64,000 nucleotides of DNA, from NCBI RefSeq assembly GCF_000718325.1, contig NZ_JOFV01000002.1:248001-312000 (forward strand), read 5' to 3'. Of the stretch, positions 25,801-35,358 are shown in pieces. The notes beneath the pieces are model-generated. The model worked only from the letters and a program-made list of their open reading frames with translations. It was not told the DNA's origin and did no database searches. Source of the stretch: Oerskovia turbata. GTDB taxonomy: Bacteria; Actinomycetota; Actinomycetes; Actinomycetales; Cellulomonadaceae. The translations under genes and the position numbers were made by a program. Within the stretch, counting starts at the first letter, position 1; each line of letters starts with the position of its first letter.

Positions 25801-27114
25801 GTGACGACGACGTCGACGCCGCCCACCAGCGGTTCCCCCCAGGCCGGATCCACCGCCGAGCCGCCCCACCAGAAGGCCTCGGCCCTCGCGACGGCCCACA
25901 GCCAGCTCGCGAACGCGGTCGAGATCCTCGGGTACGACCCGGGCCTGCACGAGATGCTCGCGACCCCGCGCCGTGAGGTGAACGTCTCGGTCCCGCTGCG
26001 TCGGGACAGCGGCGAGATCGTGCTGTTCCGCGGCTACCGCGTGCAGCACAACGTCTCGCGCGGCCCCGGCAAGGGCGGGCTGCGCTACCACCCGAGCGTC
26101 GACATCGACGAGGTGCGTGCGCTCGCCATGTGGATGACCTGGAAGTGTGCCGTCGTGGACCTGCCGTACGGCGGGGCCAAGGGTGGCGTGTCGATCGACC
26201 CGCGCGAGTACACGCAGGCCGAGCTCGAGCGCGTGACCCGGCGCTACACGAGCGAGATCATGCCCGTGATCGGCCCCGAGCGGGACATCATGGCCCCGGA
26301 CATGGGGACCAACGAGCAGACCATGGCGTGGGTCATGGACACCTACTCGGTCAACCAGGGGTACACGATCCCGGGTGTCGTGACGGGCAAGCCGATCCCC
26401 GTGGGCGGCTCGCTCGGGCGCACCACGGCGACGTCGCAGGGCGTGGTCCACACGACCAAGGCGGCGCTCGCCGAGGCGGGGCTCGAGGTCTCCGACGCGT
26501 CGGTCGCGGTGCAGGGCTTCGGCAAGGTGGGCTCGCACGCCGCCGCGATCCTCGCGGGCCAGGGTGCCCGGGTGGTCGCGGTGAGCGACCAGTACGGCGG
26601 CATCCACGACGTGGACGGGCTCGACGTCGCCGCGCTGTTCCGGCACGTCGCCGAGACCGGGACCGTGGTCGGCTTCGAGGACGCCGAGCCGATCGACAAC
26701 CACGCGCTGCTCGCGCTGCCCGTGGACGTCCTCATCCCGGCCGCCGTGGAGGGTGTGCTCGACGACGAGACCGCGCACACCGTCAAGGCCCGCTGGGTCG
26801 TCGAGGGGGCGAACGGTCCGACCACCGCTGCGGGCGACCGGATCCTCGCGAAGAACGGTGTGACCGTGGTGCCGGACATCCTCGCGAACGCGGGCGGCGT
26901 CGTCGTGTCCTACTTCGAGTGGGTCCAGGCGAACCAGGCGTACTGGTGGACCGAGCAGGAGATCGGGGAGAAGCTCGAGCACCGCATGCACGTGGCCTAC
27001 CAGGGCGTGTCGTCGCTGGCTCGTCGCGAGGAGCTGAGCCTGCGCGACGCCGCGCTCGTCATCGGTATCCAGCGCACGGCCGAGGCGCACCAGATCCGCG
27101 GGCTCTACCCGTAG
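25801..27114 (+). CDS. gdhA: Glutamate dehydrogenase (Glu/Leu/Phe/Val family)
   Basis: A 437-residue hexameric-type dehydrogenase. The N-terminal substrate domain has GKGGLRYHP and the catalytic lysine in PYGGAKGG (Lys127); the Rossmann domain has GFGKVGSHAA. It interconverts glutamate and 2-oxoglutarate with ammonium. GTG at 25801 has GGAGGAAGA upstream; the first 25 residues are a Thr/Ser/Pro-rich extension. A strong hairpin follows the stop. Confidence 0.94.
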   Translation: MTTTSTPPTSGSPQAGSTAEPPHQKASALATAHSQLANAVEILGYDPGLHEMLATPRREVNVSVPLRRDSGEIVLFRGYRVQHNVSRGPGKGGLRYHPSVDIDEVRALAMWMTWKCAVVDLPYGGAKGGVSIDPREYTQAELERVTRRYTSEIMPVIGPERDIMAPDMGTNEQTMAWVMDTYSVNQGYTIPGVVTGKPIPVGGSLGRTTATSQGVVHTTKAALAEAGLEVSDASVAVQGFGKVGSHAAAILAGQGARVVAVSDQYGGIHDVDGLDVAALFRHVAETGTVVGFEDAEPIDNHALLALPVDVLIPAAVEGVLDDETAHTVKARWVVEGANGPTTAAGDRILAKNGVTVVPDILANAGGVVVSYFEWVQANQAYWWTEQEIGEKLEHRMHVAYQGVSSLARREELSLRDAALVIGIQRTAEAHQIRGLYP

Positions 27115-27130
27115 CGGTCGTCGCTCGACC

Positions 27131-27171
27131 CGGGCAGGGCGGTCCTCGCGTGGCGAGGGCCGCCCTGCCCG
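27131..27171 (+). terminator. 19-bp hairpin after gdhA
   Basis: Arms 27131-27149 and 27153-27171 pair over 19 positions with one G-U type pair and a 3-nt loop. No T-tract. It lies between convergent gdhA and the TspO-like gene and may serve both. Confidence 0.75.
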
Positions 27172-27223
27172 CGTCCGGGCCGGGCGCCTGCGGCCCCGGA
27201 CCTCCCTGCCCGACGGCGCCGCG

Positions 27224-28060
27224 TCAGCCCCGGCGCGCGCGCAGCGTGGTCAGGACGGGGGCCAGGAGCGCGACGCCTGCGGCGATGCCGGCCGCGACCG
27301 CGACGGTGCCGTCGACGAGAGGTCCGTTCGCGCGGCCGTACGCGATCCATCCGAGCCCCCAGGCCATGGCCAGGCCGGTGCCGATCGCGACCACGGGCCT
27401 GCGGGCAGCGAAGAGGGCGTAGGCGACGGCCAGGACCGCGCCGGCCGCGACGACGAGCACTCCCCAGCCGGTCGCCCCGAGACCACCTTCGCCCACGCCC
27501 GCGTCGGTGAGCGCGGCGGCGACGTTCGCGAGCGTGGCCACGCTGGCCCAGCCGAGGTAGAGGCCGACCGTGCCGTCCAGGACGAGGGTCTGGACGGCGC
27601 TCGTGGGCGGGGTCCGCACGAGCCGCACGAGGATCACGGCGAGGACCGCGACGAGCACGCCGATCACGACGACGCTGAGCGGCAGGATGCCCGTCTGGAC
27701 CACGCCGATCCAGGCCGCGTTGAGCAGCATCGAGGCCAGGACCCACCAGGACACGGACCGCAGCCGGGGGTCCGTGGCCTGGCGCGGGACCGCCTGGTAG
27801 ACCGCGAAGACCGCGAGCCCCAGGTAGATGACCGACCAGATCGAGAAGGCGGGGCCGTCGGGCGCGACGGGGGTCGCGTCGGCGGCGAGGGCTCCCCCGG
27901 CGGCGTCCTGGATCGCCTGGCCGCCGAACGCTCCGGAGCCGAACGCCGCGCCGACGATCGCGACCGCCGCCCCGACGAGGACCGTGACCTGGCGGACCCG
28001 GTCGGCGGACGTGGGGGCTGCGGCGGGCTGGGCTGACGTGGTTGCTCGGGCGGTGCTCAT
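27224..28060 (-). CDS. TspO/MBR-related (tryptophan-rich sensory protein) membrane protein
   Basis: A 278-residue protein with about eight hydrophobic segments, longer than classical five-helix TspO (about 160). FSIWSVIYLGLAVFAVYQAVP resembles the TspO core motif, as does WVLASMLLNAAWI. TspO proteins bind porphyrins and take part in stress or redox responses. Proximity to hemH/hemQ may be coincidental because the strands are the same but a gap and palindrome A lie between. ATG at 28060 is used. Confidence 0.85.
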   Translation of the reverse strand: MSTARATTSAQPAAAPTSADRVRQVTVLVGAAVAIVGAAFGSGAFGGQAIQDAAGGALAADATPVAPDGPAFSIWSVIYLGLAVFAVYQAVPRQATDPRLRSVSWWVLASMLLNAAWIGVVQTGILPLSVVVIGVLVAVLAVILVRLVRTPPTSAVQTLVLDGTVGLYLGWASVATLANVAAALTDAGVGEGGLGATGWGVLVVAAGAVLAVAYALFAARRPVVAIGTGLAMAWGLGWIAYGRANGPLVDGTVAVAAGIAAGVALLAPVLTTLRARRG

Positions 28061-28188
28061 GCCCCCAGCATGCCAACGCTCAGCATGCTGAGCATCTCGT
28101 GCGCACCCCACTGGCGTCGCGTGCCCTCGACCGGTTACGCTCCGGCGCCAGCAGATCGCCGCGACGCGGCCCGCCGTCGGAGAACCAC

Positions 28189-28401
28189 ATGAACAGCATG
28201 CTGCGAGCGGCGCTCGGCACGCTCGTCCACGTCCTGACCCCCGGGGCCGAGACGTCCGGCGACAGTGCGGCGTCTGCAGCGGCGTCGGCAACGGGGTCGG
28301 CGGCGTGGTCGGTCGACCTGTTCGGGGCGCTGGGCCGCCTCCTCGACGCCAGGGTCCCCGGGGAAGTCCAGGACACCCCGGAGACGCTGAGTGCGGAGTA
28401 G
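28189..28401 (+). CDS. Small hypothetical protein
   Basis: A possible 70-residue protein from ATG 28189 with GGAG at 28179-28182. The first part (MNSMLRAALGTLVHVL) could be an amphipathic or short hydrophobic helix; the rest is Ala/Ser-rich. Its stop codon lies inside palindrome A. A 14-bp perfect palindrome (CTCAGCATGCTGAG, 28079-28092) about 100 bp upstream could be an operator for it or for the divergent TspO-like gene. No family recognised. Confidence 0.4.
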   Translation: MNSMLRAALGTLVHVLTPGAETSGDSAASAAASATGSAAWSVDLFGALGRLLDARVPGEVQDTPETLSAE

Positions 28402-28447
28402 TTGTCGCAGATTGGGCGGATCGGCGACAACTGCTCCGCACTCAGCG
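28385..28447. repeat. Palindrome A, 24-bp arms
   Basis: Arms 28385-28408 and 28424-28447 pair at 23 of 24 positions. It lies between the small ORF and convergent hemQ and can act as a bidirectional terminator. Its outermost 11 bases (CGCTGAGTGCG) are identical to those of palindrome B at 37241, although the inner stems differ. Confidence 0.85.
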
Positions 28448-28455
28448 GCACGAGG

Positions 28456-29190
28456 TCAGGACAGCGGCTGCCGGCCCGCCCACTCGATCAGCGTGGTCCG
28501 GGGGCCCGTGAAGAACGGCGTCTCCTCGCGCACGTGGCGGCGCGCCTCGGTGGCCCGCAGGTCGCGCATGAGGTCCACGATGCGGTGCAGCTCCTGGGCC
28601 TCGAAGGCCAGCAGCCACTCGTAGTCGCCGAGGGCGAACGACGCGACCGTGTTGGCCCGCACGTCGGCGTAGTCGCGGGCCGCGAGCCCGTGGTCACGCA
28701 GCATGGTGCGGCGCTCGGCGTCGGGCAGCAGGTACCAGTCGTAGGACCGCACGAACGGGTACACGCACAGGTACGACCCCGGCTCCTCGTGCATGAGGAA
28801 CGCCGGGACGTGCCCACGGTTGAACTCGGCCGGACGGTGCAGGGCCGCGTTCGACCAGACCGGCTCGAGGTGACGGCCGAGCTCGCTGGCCCGCAGGCGC
28901 TGGTAGGCGCCCTGGACGGACTCGATCGTCGGACCGTGCCACCAGACCATGAGGTCGGCGTCGGAGCGCAGGCCGCCCAGGTCGTACCAGCCGCGGACCA
29001 CGAGGTCGCCCTCGACGGCCGCCGGGTCGTCGCCGCCACCGACCGCGGCGAGCGCGGCCTCGACCATCTCGGTGCGCTCGGCGGCGTCGGTCGGCAAGGA
29101 CTCGGCCAGCGCGAAGACCGACCACATCGTGTAGCGGATCGAGTCGTTGATCTGCTCGTGGTCCACGGGGACGCGGTGCGCGTCGTTCAT
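28456..29190 (-). CDS. hemQ: Coproheme decarboxylase HemQ
   Basis: A 244-residue chlorite-dismutase-fold protein. It performs the last step of the coproporphyrin pathway, converting coproheme III to heme b by two oxidative decarboxylations. The actinobacterial signature [13 protein letters not shown] contains the catalytic tyrosine, LRDHGL contains the likely proximal heme histidine, and [10 protein letters not shown] is conserved. ATG at 29190 has an AGAGAGG Shine-Dalgarno. It follows hemH by 67 bp and is probably cotranscribed. Confidence 0.95.
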   Translation of the reverse strand: MNDAHRVPVDHEQINDSIRYTMWSVFALAESLPTDAAERTEMVEAALAAVGGGDDPAAVEGDLVVRGWYDLGGLRSDADLMVWWHGPTIESVQGAYQRLRASELGRHLEPVWSNAALHRPAEFNRGHVPAFLMHEEPGSYLCVYPFVRSYDWYLLPDAERRTMLRDHGLAARDYADVRANTVASFALGDYEWLLAFEAQELHRIVDLMRDLRATEARRHVREETPFFTGPRTTLIEWAGRQPLS

Positions 29191-29257
29191 CGTCGTGCCT
29201 CTCTGGAGTACGTGCTCCCGGTTCGTCGACGTCCCGGGAGTCGTGCGGGTCGTCGGG

Positions 29258-30454
29258 TCAGCGGCGCAGGTCGCTGCTGCACAGCGCGGGGATGCCGCTC
29301 GGTTCGCCGTCGCGGCGCAGGCAGCAGTCCGGTGCGCACACCGAGCGGAACGGGCCGAGCTCGCCGACCACGGCCTCGGTGAACTTCTCGTCGCGCGCGA
29401 TGGCCGCACGCTCGAGGACCAGGTCCACGAGGCCCTTGACGAAGGGCGCCCGCGTGCCGACGGTCCCGGCGCGCACCGCGGTGATCCCGAGTCGCGTCGC
29501 GGTCTCCATGGCCTCGGTGTCGAGGTCGTACGCGACCTCCATGTGGTCCGACACGAAGCCGATGGGCGAGAGCACGACGTTCGTGACGTCGTCGGCGGCC
29601 AACGTCTCCAGGTGGTCGTTGACGTCCGGCTCGAGCCACGGCTGCGCGGGCGGGCCCGAGCGCGAGCAGAACGTGAGGTTCCACTCGACCTCGTGGCCGA
29701 GGCGCGTCGAGACCTCCTCCGCGACCACGCGAGCCAGGTCCAGGTGCTGGCGCGAGTAGGTCGCGTGCGAGATGCGCGACGCGGCCTCCATGGTCAGCGG
29801 GATCGAGTGCGTGACGAACACGAGGCGGGCCTCGCGCACGTCGCCCCCCTTGGCCGCGAGCGCCTCGTACCCCTCGAGCACGGCGTCGATGTTGGCCTGC
29901 GCGAAGCCGGGGTGGTTGAAGTAGGAGCGCACCTTGTCGAACTGGATGCCGGTCGAGCCGTCGGCGCCGAGCTCGCCGCGGGCGTCGAGCGTGAGCGCGA
30001 GGTCCTCGCGGTACTGGCGGCACCCGGAGTAGGACGAGAAGGCAGAGGTCACGAGGGCGACCACGCGCTGCGCGCCCGTTCCGGAGAGCTGCTCGACGGC
30101 GTCGCGCGTGTAGGGCTCCCAGTTGCGGTTGCCCCACACGACGGGCAGGTCGATCCCGCGGTCCGCGAGCTCTTCCTCGATCGCGGCCTTGAGGGCGAGG
30201 TTCTGCTCGTTGATGGGGCTCTTGCCGCCGAACCCGTAGTAGTGCTCGCCGACCTCCTCGAGCCGTTCGTCGGGGATCCCCTTGCCGACCGTGACGTTGC
30301 GCAGGAACGGCACGACGTCCTCGGGCTTGTTGGGTCCTCCGAACGAGTAGAGGAGGAGTGCGTCGTAGGGGCGGACTTCTGCGGCAGCGGCAGGAGCGGT
30401 GCTGGTCCGTGCACCGGGTCCGGCGGCCGTCGTCTGAGGCGAGAACGAGGGCAT
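29258..30454 (-). CDS. hemH: Coproporphyrin III ferrochelatase (HemH/CpfC)
   Basis: A 398-residue class I chelatase that inserts iron into coproporphyrin III. Recognisable blocks are [15 protein letters not shown], the active-site histidine in VFVTHSIP and [12 protein letters not shown]. The C-terminus has the cysteine cluster CAPDCCLR, which with an upstream cysteine (LTFCSRS) binds the [2Fe-2S] cluster of actinobacterial ferrochelatases. The first 27 residues are a disordered Ala/Thr-rich extension. No Shine-Dalgarno is evident; GATGAT ends 6 nt before the ATG, so the message may be leaderless. Confidence 0.95.
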   Translation of the reverse strand: MPSFSPQTTAAGPGARTSTAPAAAAEVRPYDALLLYSFGGPNKPEDVVPFLRNVTVGKGIPDERLEEVGEHYYGFGGKSPINEQNLALKAAIEEELADRGIDLPVVWGNRNWEPYTRDAVEQLSGTGAQRVVALVTSAFSSYSGCRQYREDLALTLDARGELGADGSTGIQFDKVRSYFNHPGFAQANIDAVLEGYEALAAKGGDVREARLVFVTHSIPLTMEAASRISHATYSRQHLDLARVVAEEVSTRLGHEVEWNLTFCSRSGPPAQPWLEPDVNDHLETLAADDVTNVVLSPIGFVSDHMEVAYDLDTEAMETATRLGITAVRAGTVGTRAPFVKGLVDLVLERAAIARDEKFTEAVVGELGPFRSVCAPDCCLRRDGEPSGIPALCSSDLRR

Positions 30455-30577
30455 GTCCGCATCATCTCAGCCGTACCTGGGGGTTCTTCCCCGGAGGGCT
30501 GCACCGCGGACGTGACATTGACGGGACAGTTCGTCAGATCGGCAGGCGCCTGCGCAGAGGGGCGCACCGCACCACGG

Positions 30578-30952
30578 TCAGCGCCCGCCCGCTCCCCGTG
30601 CCACCGAGTGCCCCGCGTCGACCAGGACCTCCACGGCGGACTCGACCGAGTCCTCGGGAACGAGCACCAGGTCTGCGTGGAACGTCGACGCGACGAAGAC
30701 CGCGATCCCCGCGTCGGCGAGCGGGCCGACGATCGCCGCGAGCATGCCGGGCTTGCCGAGCCCGTGGGGGTCGCCGTAGAACCCGGCCCACCGGTCGCCG
30801 CCGCCACCGAAGGGCGAGGCCTCGCGCAGGACGGTCAGACCCTCGGGTGCGCGGACGAGCGCGACCCACTCGTCGTCGTCGGGGAAGGACGCGTGGGGCT
30901 CGTGCGCGAGCGTGAAGAACGAGTCGAGGAGGCGGAGCTTCTGCGCGGACAT
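30578..30952 (-). CDS. ACT-domain protein (CASTOR/ACT_7-like)
   Basis: A 124-residue protein resembling the ACT-like family (MSAQKLRLLDSFFTLAHEP followed by an ACT repeat ending in VPEDSVESAVEVLVDAGH). Such proteins bind amino acids or other small ligands. The gene is divergent from the GH20/D-amino-acid operon, which makes a ligand-sensing role there possible but unproven. TAGGCT lies 7 nt before the ATG and no Shine-Dalgarno is present. Confidence 0.82.
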   Translation of the reverse strand: MSAQKLRLLDSFFTLAHEPHASFPDDDEWVALVRAPEGLTVLREASPFGGGGDRWAGFYGDPHGLGKPGMLAAIVGPLADAGIAVFVASTFHADLVLVPEDSVESAVEVLVDAGHSVARGAGGR

Positions 30953-31004
30953 GCCCGCGAGCCTAGGCCGTACCACCGACACAGGGATCACCCCGAGGGG
31001 TGTC

Positions 31005-31064
31005 GTGCAGTGCACAACAACCCGTGTGCGCGGCACACTCCGAGCGCCGCACCGTGGTTAGGCT
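31005..31064 (+). promoter_or_regulatory. Promoter-operator region of the GH20 operon
   Basis: Two palindromes, GTGCA-G-TGCAC (31005-31015) and GTGTGC-GCG-GCACAC (31024-31038), precede a TAGGCT hexamer (31059-31064) that ends 6 nt before the GTG start. This predicts a leaderless transcript with operators just upstream. The IclR-type regulator encoded inside the operon is the obvious candidate to bind them. Confidence 0.5.
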
Positions 31065-31070
31065 CGACGC

Positions 31071-32855
31071 GTGAGCGCCCCCACCCCCACACCCGGGCTC
31101 CTGCCCGCACCCGTGAGCCTGCAGCCTGCCGCCGGCTCGTTCCCGCTGGCCGACGGCACCCCGGTCCGCACCGACCCGGCCCTGGCCGTCGCGGCGCGCT
31201 GGTGGCGCCGGGTCACCGAGGACGCGTTCGGCCTGGACCTGCCGTTCGCCGTCGGACCTGCCGCCCCCGCAGGCTCGGCAGGTCCGTCGTCCGAGGCGAC
31301 CGACCTGCCCGACGCCGCCGCTCCCGCGGGCGTGACCCTCGCCCTCGCCGCGGCGCGCCCCGCAGGTGGCTACCGCCTCGAGGTCACCCCCGAGTCCGTG
31401 CTGCTCACTGCCGCCGACGCGGCCGGTGCCCACGCGGGCGTCCAGACGCTGCGCCAGCTCGCGGGCCCTCAGGCGTACCGTCGCGCGCCCCTCACGCCCG
31501 GGGCCCCGGCGAGCACCGTCCACCTGCCAGCCCTCACGATCGAGGACCACCCCCGCTTCGGCTGGCGCGGCGTGCTGCTCGACGTCGCCCGGCACTTCCT
31601 GCCCCCGCGCGAGGTCCTGCGGTTCATCGACCTCGCGGCGGCGCACAAGCTCAACGTCGTCCAGCTCCACCTCACGGACGACCAGGGCTGGCGCATGCAG
31701 GTCCACCGCTACCCGCTCCTCACGGAGGTCGGCGGCTGGCGCGCCGAGTCGAACGTCGGGACGTGGCGCACCGGGGTCTTCGACGGTCGCCCGCACGGCG
31801 GCTTCTACACCCAGGACGACCTGCGCGAGATCGTCGCCTACGCGCGCGAGCGGGGCGTCGTCGTCGTGCCGGAGATCGATGCCCCCGGGCACGTCGAGGC
31901 GGCCGTCGCGGCCTACCCCTTCCTCGGGACGCGCAAGGCGCCGCACGCGGTGCGCACCACGTGGGGTGTGAGCACCGAGGTGCTCGACCCCTCGGACGAG
32001 GCGCTCGAGTTCTTCCAGAACGTGCTGGACGAGGTCCTGGACGTCTTCGACTCCCCCTGGATCGCGATCGGCGGCGACGAGGTCCCCACGACGCTGTGGC
32101 GCGAGAACCCGGCGATCGTGGCTCTCGCCGCCGAGCGCGGCCTCGCGGACGTCGCGGACCTCGCGGGCTGGTTCCTGGCCCGACTGAGCGAGCACGTCAC
32201 GGCCAAGGGGCGTCGGGCGGTCGTGTGGGACGAGGGCTTCGGCGAGCAGCTCCCGCGCGACGTCGTCGTGACCGCGTGGCGCGGTTTCACCGTGGGTGCG
32301 GACGCGCTCGAGGCGGGCAACGACGTCGTCATGGCCCCCGAGCAGGTCGTCTACCTGGACCACCGCGCGGGCGACGGCGAGGACGAGCCCGTCCCCGTCG
32401 GGTTCCTGCGCACGGTCTCCGACGTCTACGCGTTCGACCCGTTCCCGCCCGAGGTCCTCGCGCAGCACCCGGGCCTCGACGCCGCGCCGGGCCGCCTGCT
32501 GGGCGCGCAGGCCGAGGTCTGGTCCGAGCACCTCGACTCCCCCCGCCGCGTCGACTACGCGACGTTCCCGCGCCTCGCGGCGTTCGCGGAGGTCGTCTGG
32601 AGCCCGACGGCGGAGCGCACCCCGGGCGGGTCGGCCTCGGCCGAGTTCCTCGCGCGGCTCGAGCACGACCACCTGCCGCGCCTCGACGCGGCAGGGGTCG
32701 AGTACCGCCCGCTCGACGGACCGAGGCCCTGGCAGCAGCGCCCCGGCGTGCACGGGTTCCTGCGCCACCTCGACCAGGAGATGGCGGCGGGCGGCTGGGC
32801 GGGCGTGGGCGGCTGGGTCGAGGGACGCGACGAGCACTCGGAGGGACAGGCATGA
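31071..32855 (+). CDS. GH20 beta-N-acetylhexosaminidase
   Basis: A 594-residue glycoside hydrolase family 20 enzyme without signal peptide. The N-terminal GH20b domain (about 15-150) precedes the catalytic barrel. The substrate-assisted pair Asp336-Glu337 lies in IGGDEVP; VPEIDAPGHVEA and LHLTDDQGWR are also conserved. It removes terminal GlcNAc or GalNAc from chitin fragments, glycans or muropeptides. It is the first gene of a five-gene operon, and its stop overlaps the next start (ATGA). Confidence 0.94.
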   Translation: MSAPTPTPGLLPAPVSLQPAAGSFPLADGTPVRTDPALAVAARWWRRVTEDAFGLDLPFAVGPAAPAGSAGPSSEATDLPDAAAPAGVTLALAAARPAGGYRLEVTPESVLLTAADAAGAHAGVQTLRQLAGPQAYRRAPLTPGAPASTVHLPALTIEDHPRFGWRGVLLDVARHFLPPREVLRFIDLAAAHKLNVVQLHLTDDQGWRMQVHRYPLLTEVGGWRAESNVGTWRTGVFDGRPHGGFYTQDDLREIVAYARERGVVVVPEIDAPGHVEAAVAAYPFLGTRKAPHAVRTTWGVSTEVLDPSDEALEFFQNVLDEVLDVFDSPWIAIGGDEVPTTLWRENPAIVALAAERGLADVADLAGWFLARLSEHVTAKGRRAVVWDEGFGEQLPRDVVVTAWRGFTVGADALEAGNDVVMAPEQVVYLDHRAGDGEDEPVPVGFLRTVSDVYAFDPFPPEVLAQHPGLDAAPGRLLGAQAEVWSEHLDSPRRVDYATFPRLAAFAEVVWSPTAERTPGGSASAEFLARLEHDHLPRLDAAGVEYRPLDGPRPWQQRPGVHGFLRHLDQEMAAGGWAGVGGWVEGRDEHSEGQA

Positions 32856-34486
32856 GCACCACGGACCAGCCGGGCGACCAGGTCGCGACGGGCGTGACGC
32901 TCGTCGTACGCGGCGCACGGCTCACGACCCCCGAGGGGCTGTCGGAGCCCGTCGACCTGCTGGTCGCGGGCGACACGATCGACGACGTCGTCCCGGCCGG
33001 CACCGTGCCCGTCCCCCCGGGGGCCCACGTGGTCGAGGCCGCGGGGCGCATCGCGTTCCCCGGCTTCATCGACTCCCACGTGCACGGCGAGGCCGCGGTC
33101 CTGGACCCGGACGTGCAGCTCGCGATGCTGCGCCAGGGAATCACGAGCATCGTCGTCGGGCAGGACGGCGTGTCGTACGCCCCCTCGGCGCCGCTGCCCG
33201 TCGCGGACGGCGCCCCCGACGCGCACACCTGGGCCACGGGCTACTTCAGCGCGATCAACGGCGAGCACCCGACGTTCCGGGGCGGCTCGGTCGCGGACCT
33301 GCTCGCGACCTACGAGGGCACCACGCCGCTCAACGTCGCCTACCTCGTGCCGCACGGCACGCTGCGCTACGGCGTCCTGGGCGGCGCGGCCCGCGCCACG
33401 ACGCCCGAGGAGACCGAGCACATGGTCGCCACGCTGCGCGAGGCGCTCGACGACGGCGCGTGCGGCCTGTCCACGGGTCTCGAGTACGCCCCGGCCTCGA
33501 ACGCGACCGACGACGAGCTGATCGCCCTGGCCCGCGTCCTCGCCGAGCGCGACCTGCCGCACGTGAGCCACATGCGCGGTTACGAGGACAAGGCCGGGAC
33601 CGCGATAGCCGAGCTCGTCCGCATCGCCCGGGCGTCGGGCGTCGCGACCCACGTCTCGCACTACCACGGCCCCGCGGCCGAGCTCGTGGGCTACGTCGAG
33701 GACGCGCACGCGGCCGGTCTCGACGTCACGTTCGACTCCTACCCGTACCTGCGCGGGTGCTCCATCCTGTCGATGGTCTCGCTGCCCACGTGGCTGCCCA
33801 TCGCGGACCCGGACGCCACGGTCGCGATGCTCCAGGACCCGGGTGTCGTCGCGTGCCTCAAGGCCGAGCACTTCCCCCGACTCACCGACCTCTGGGAGCG
33901 CGTGACCATGGCCGCCGTCCCCGGCGAGCTGCGGTGGAGCGAGGGCATGGCGCTGCTCGACGTGGCGGACCGCCTCGGCCTCGACCCCGTGGACACGACG
34001 CTGCGCATCCTCGTCTCGACGCACCTGCGCGCGGGCTGCGTGTTCGCCCAGCCGCCGACCAACTCCCCCGAGTCCGTCCGCACGCTCCTGCGCCACCCGG
34101 CGCAGATGGGCGGCTCCGACGCGATCTACCAGGGTGGGCGACCCCACCCGCGCGGCTGGGGGGCGTTCGCGCGGTTCCTCGCCGAGCACGTGCGCGAGCT
34201 CGGCGACTGGACGTGGCACGACGCCGAGCGGCACCTGTCGACCGCGGCCGCCGAGCGCTTCGGGTTCACGGACCGGGGCCGCCTGGCGCCCGGAGCCCGC
34301 GCCGACGTCGTGCTGCTCGACCCCGGGACCGTGCAGGACGTCGCGACGTACGAGGACCCGCGCCGCCCCGCGACCGGGATCGACGACGTGCTCGTCGCCG
34401 GCGTCCCCGTGCTCGTGGGCGGGCTGCCCACCGGGGCCACCCCCGGGCGGGCCCTGCGGCCGACCGTCCCGGCGGACCGCGCATGA
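32852..34486 (+). CDS. N-acyl-D-amino-acid deacylase (amidohydrolase)
   Basis: A 544-residue metal-dependent amidohydrolase of the D-aminoacylase group. It has an N-terminal beta-sandwich and a barrel with the metal motif DSHVHGE (His76, His78), HVSHMRGYEDK and HVSHYHG, and closes with GARADVVLLDPGTVQD. It should release D-amino acids from N-acetyl or other N-acyl forms. The substrate in vivo is inferred from the neighbouring D-amino-acid lyase and RidA. It overlaps both neighbours by four bases. Confidence 0.92.
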   Translation: MSTTDQPGDQVATGVTLVVRGARLTTPEGLSEPVDLLVAGDTIDDVVPAGTVPVPPGAHVVEAAGRIAFPGFIDSHVHGEAAVLDPDVQLAMLRQGITSIVVGQDGVSYAPSAPLPVADGAPDAHTWATGYFSAINGEHPTFRGGSVADLLATYEGTTPLNVAYLVPHGTLRYGVLGGAARATTPEETEHMVATLREALDDGACGLSTGLEYAPASNATDDELIALARVLAERDLPHVSHMRGYEDKAGTAIAELVRIARASGVATHVSHYHGPAAELVGYVEDAHAAGLDVTFDSYPYLRGCSILSMVSLPTWLPIADPDATVAMLQDPGVVACLKAEHFPRLTDLWERVTMAAVPGELRWSEGMALLDVADRLGLDPVDTTLRILVSTHLRAGCVFAQPPTNSPESVRTLLRHPAQMGGSDAIYQGGRPHPRGWGAFARFLAEHVRELGDWTWHDAERHLSTAAAERFGFTDRGRLAPGARADVVLLDPGTVQDVATYEDPRRPATGIDDVLVAGVPVLVGGLPTGATPGRALRPTVPADRA

Positions 34487-35358
34487 CCGTCGGCTCACGG
34501 GGCACCGCAACCGCCGTCACCACCGCGACCACGACCGGGCCCACCGCCGCCGCGACCGCCGACGCCGCGAGCAGGAACTCGTCCCGGTCGCTGCGGCGCG
34601 CGCTCGGGATCCTCGACGCGCTGCGCCACGACGCGGCGCGCGGCCTGAGCCTCGTCGAGCTCGCGGACGTCCTCGGGACGCACAAGAGCACGGTCTCGCG
34701 CCTGCTCGCTCCCCTCGTCGAGGTCCACCTCGTCCGGCGCACCCCGGCCGGGCGCTTCGTGCTGGGCGCCGGCACGCTGCGCCTCGGCCAGGCGTACCTC
34801 GAAGGGCTCGACCTGCGCACGGTCGCCGAGCCGCACCTCGCAGCCCTCATGCGCGCCTCGGGGGCCACGTGCCACCTCGTCGTGCACGACGGCCTCGACG
34901 TCGTCTACATCGACAAGAAGGAGAACACCGCGGTCGTGCGCATGGCATCGCGCATCGGGCGCCGCATGCCGCTGTACTGCACGGGCGTCGGCAAGGCGAT
35001 CCTCGCGGCGAGCGACCCCGAGCTCCTCGACGCCGTGCTCGAGCACCCCATGCCCGCCGTCACCGCGCGCACCGTCACGGACCCCGACCACCTGCGCGCC
35101 GAGATCCGCACGGTCGCCCAGCGCGGCTACGCGATCGACGACCGCGAGAACGAGGCCGAGGTGCGCTGCGTCGCGGCTGCCGTCGTCGACCACACGGAGA
35201 CCGCGATCGGCGCCCTCTCCGTCTCCGCCCTCGCCTCGCACATGCCGCCCGCACGGGTGCGCGAGCTGGGCCCGCTCGTCGTGCAGGCCGCCCGTGCGGT
35301 CTCCGCCGGGATGGGCTCCGTGCGCTGCGGCTACGAACCCACCGGGAGGAACGCATGA
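34483..35358 (+). CDS. IclR-family transcriptional regulator
   Basis: A 291-residue regulator with a Thr/Ala-rich N-terminal tail (about 1-30), a winged helix-turn-helix (about 35-90, LSLVELADVLGTHKSTVSRLLAPL) and the IclR effector domain (RMPLYCTGVGKAILA, GYAIDDRENEAEVRCVAAAV). Embedded in the operon it probably controls, with effectors likely to be the operon's amino-sugar or D-amino-acid substrates. Start and stop overlap neighbours by four bases. Confidence 0.93.
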   Translation: MTVGSRGTATAVTTATTTGPTAAATADAASRNSSRSLRRALGILDALRHDAARGLSLVELADVLGTHKSTVSRLLAPLVEVHLVRRTPAGRFVLGAGTLRLGQAYLEGLDLRTVAEPHLAALMRASGATCHLVVHDGLDVVYIDKKENTAVVRMASRIGRRMPLYCTGVGKAILAASDPELLDAVLEHPMPAVTARTVTDPDHLRAEIRTVAQRGYAIDDRENEAEVRCVAAAVVDHTETAIGALSVSALASHMPPARVRELGPLVVQAARAVSAGMGSVRCGYEPTGRNA

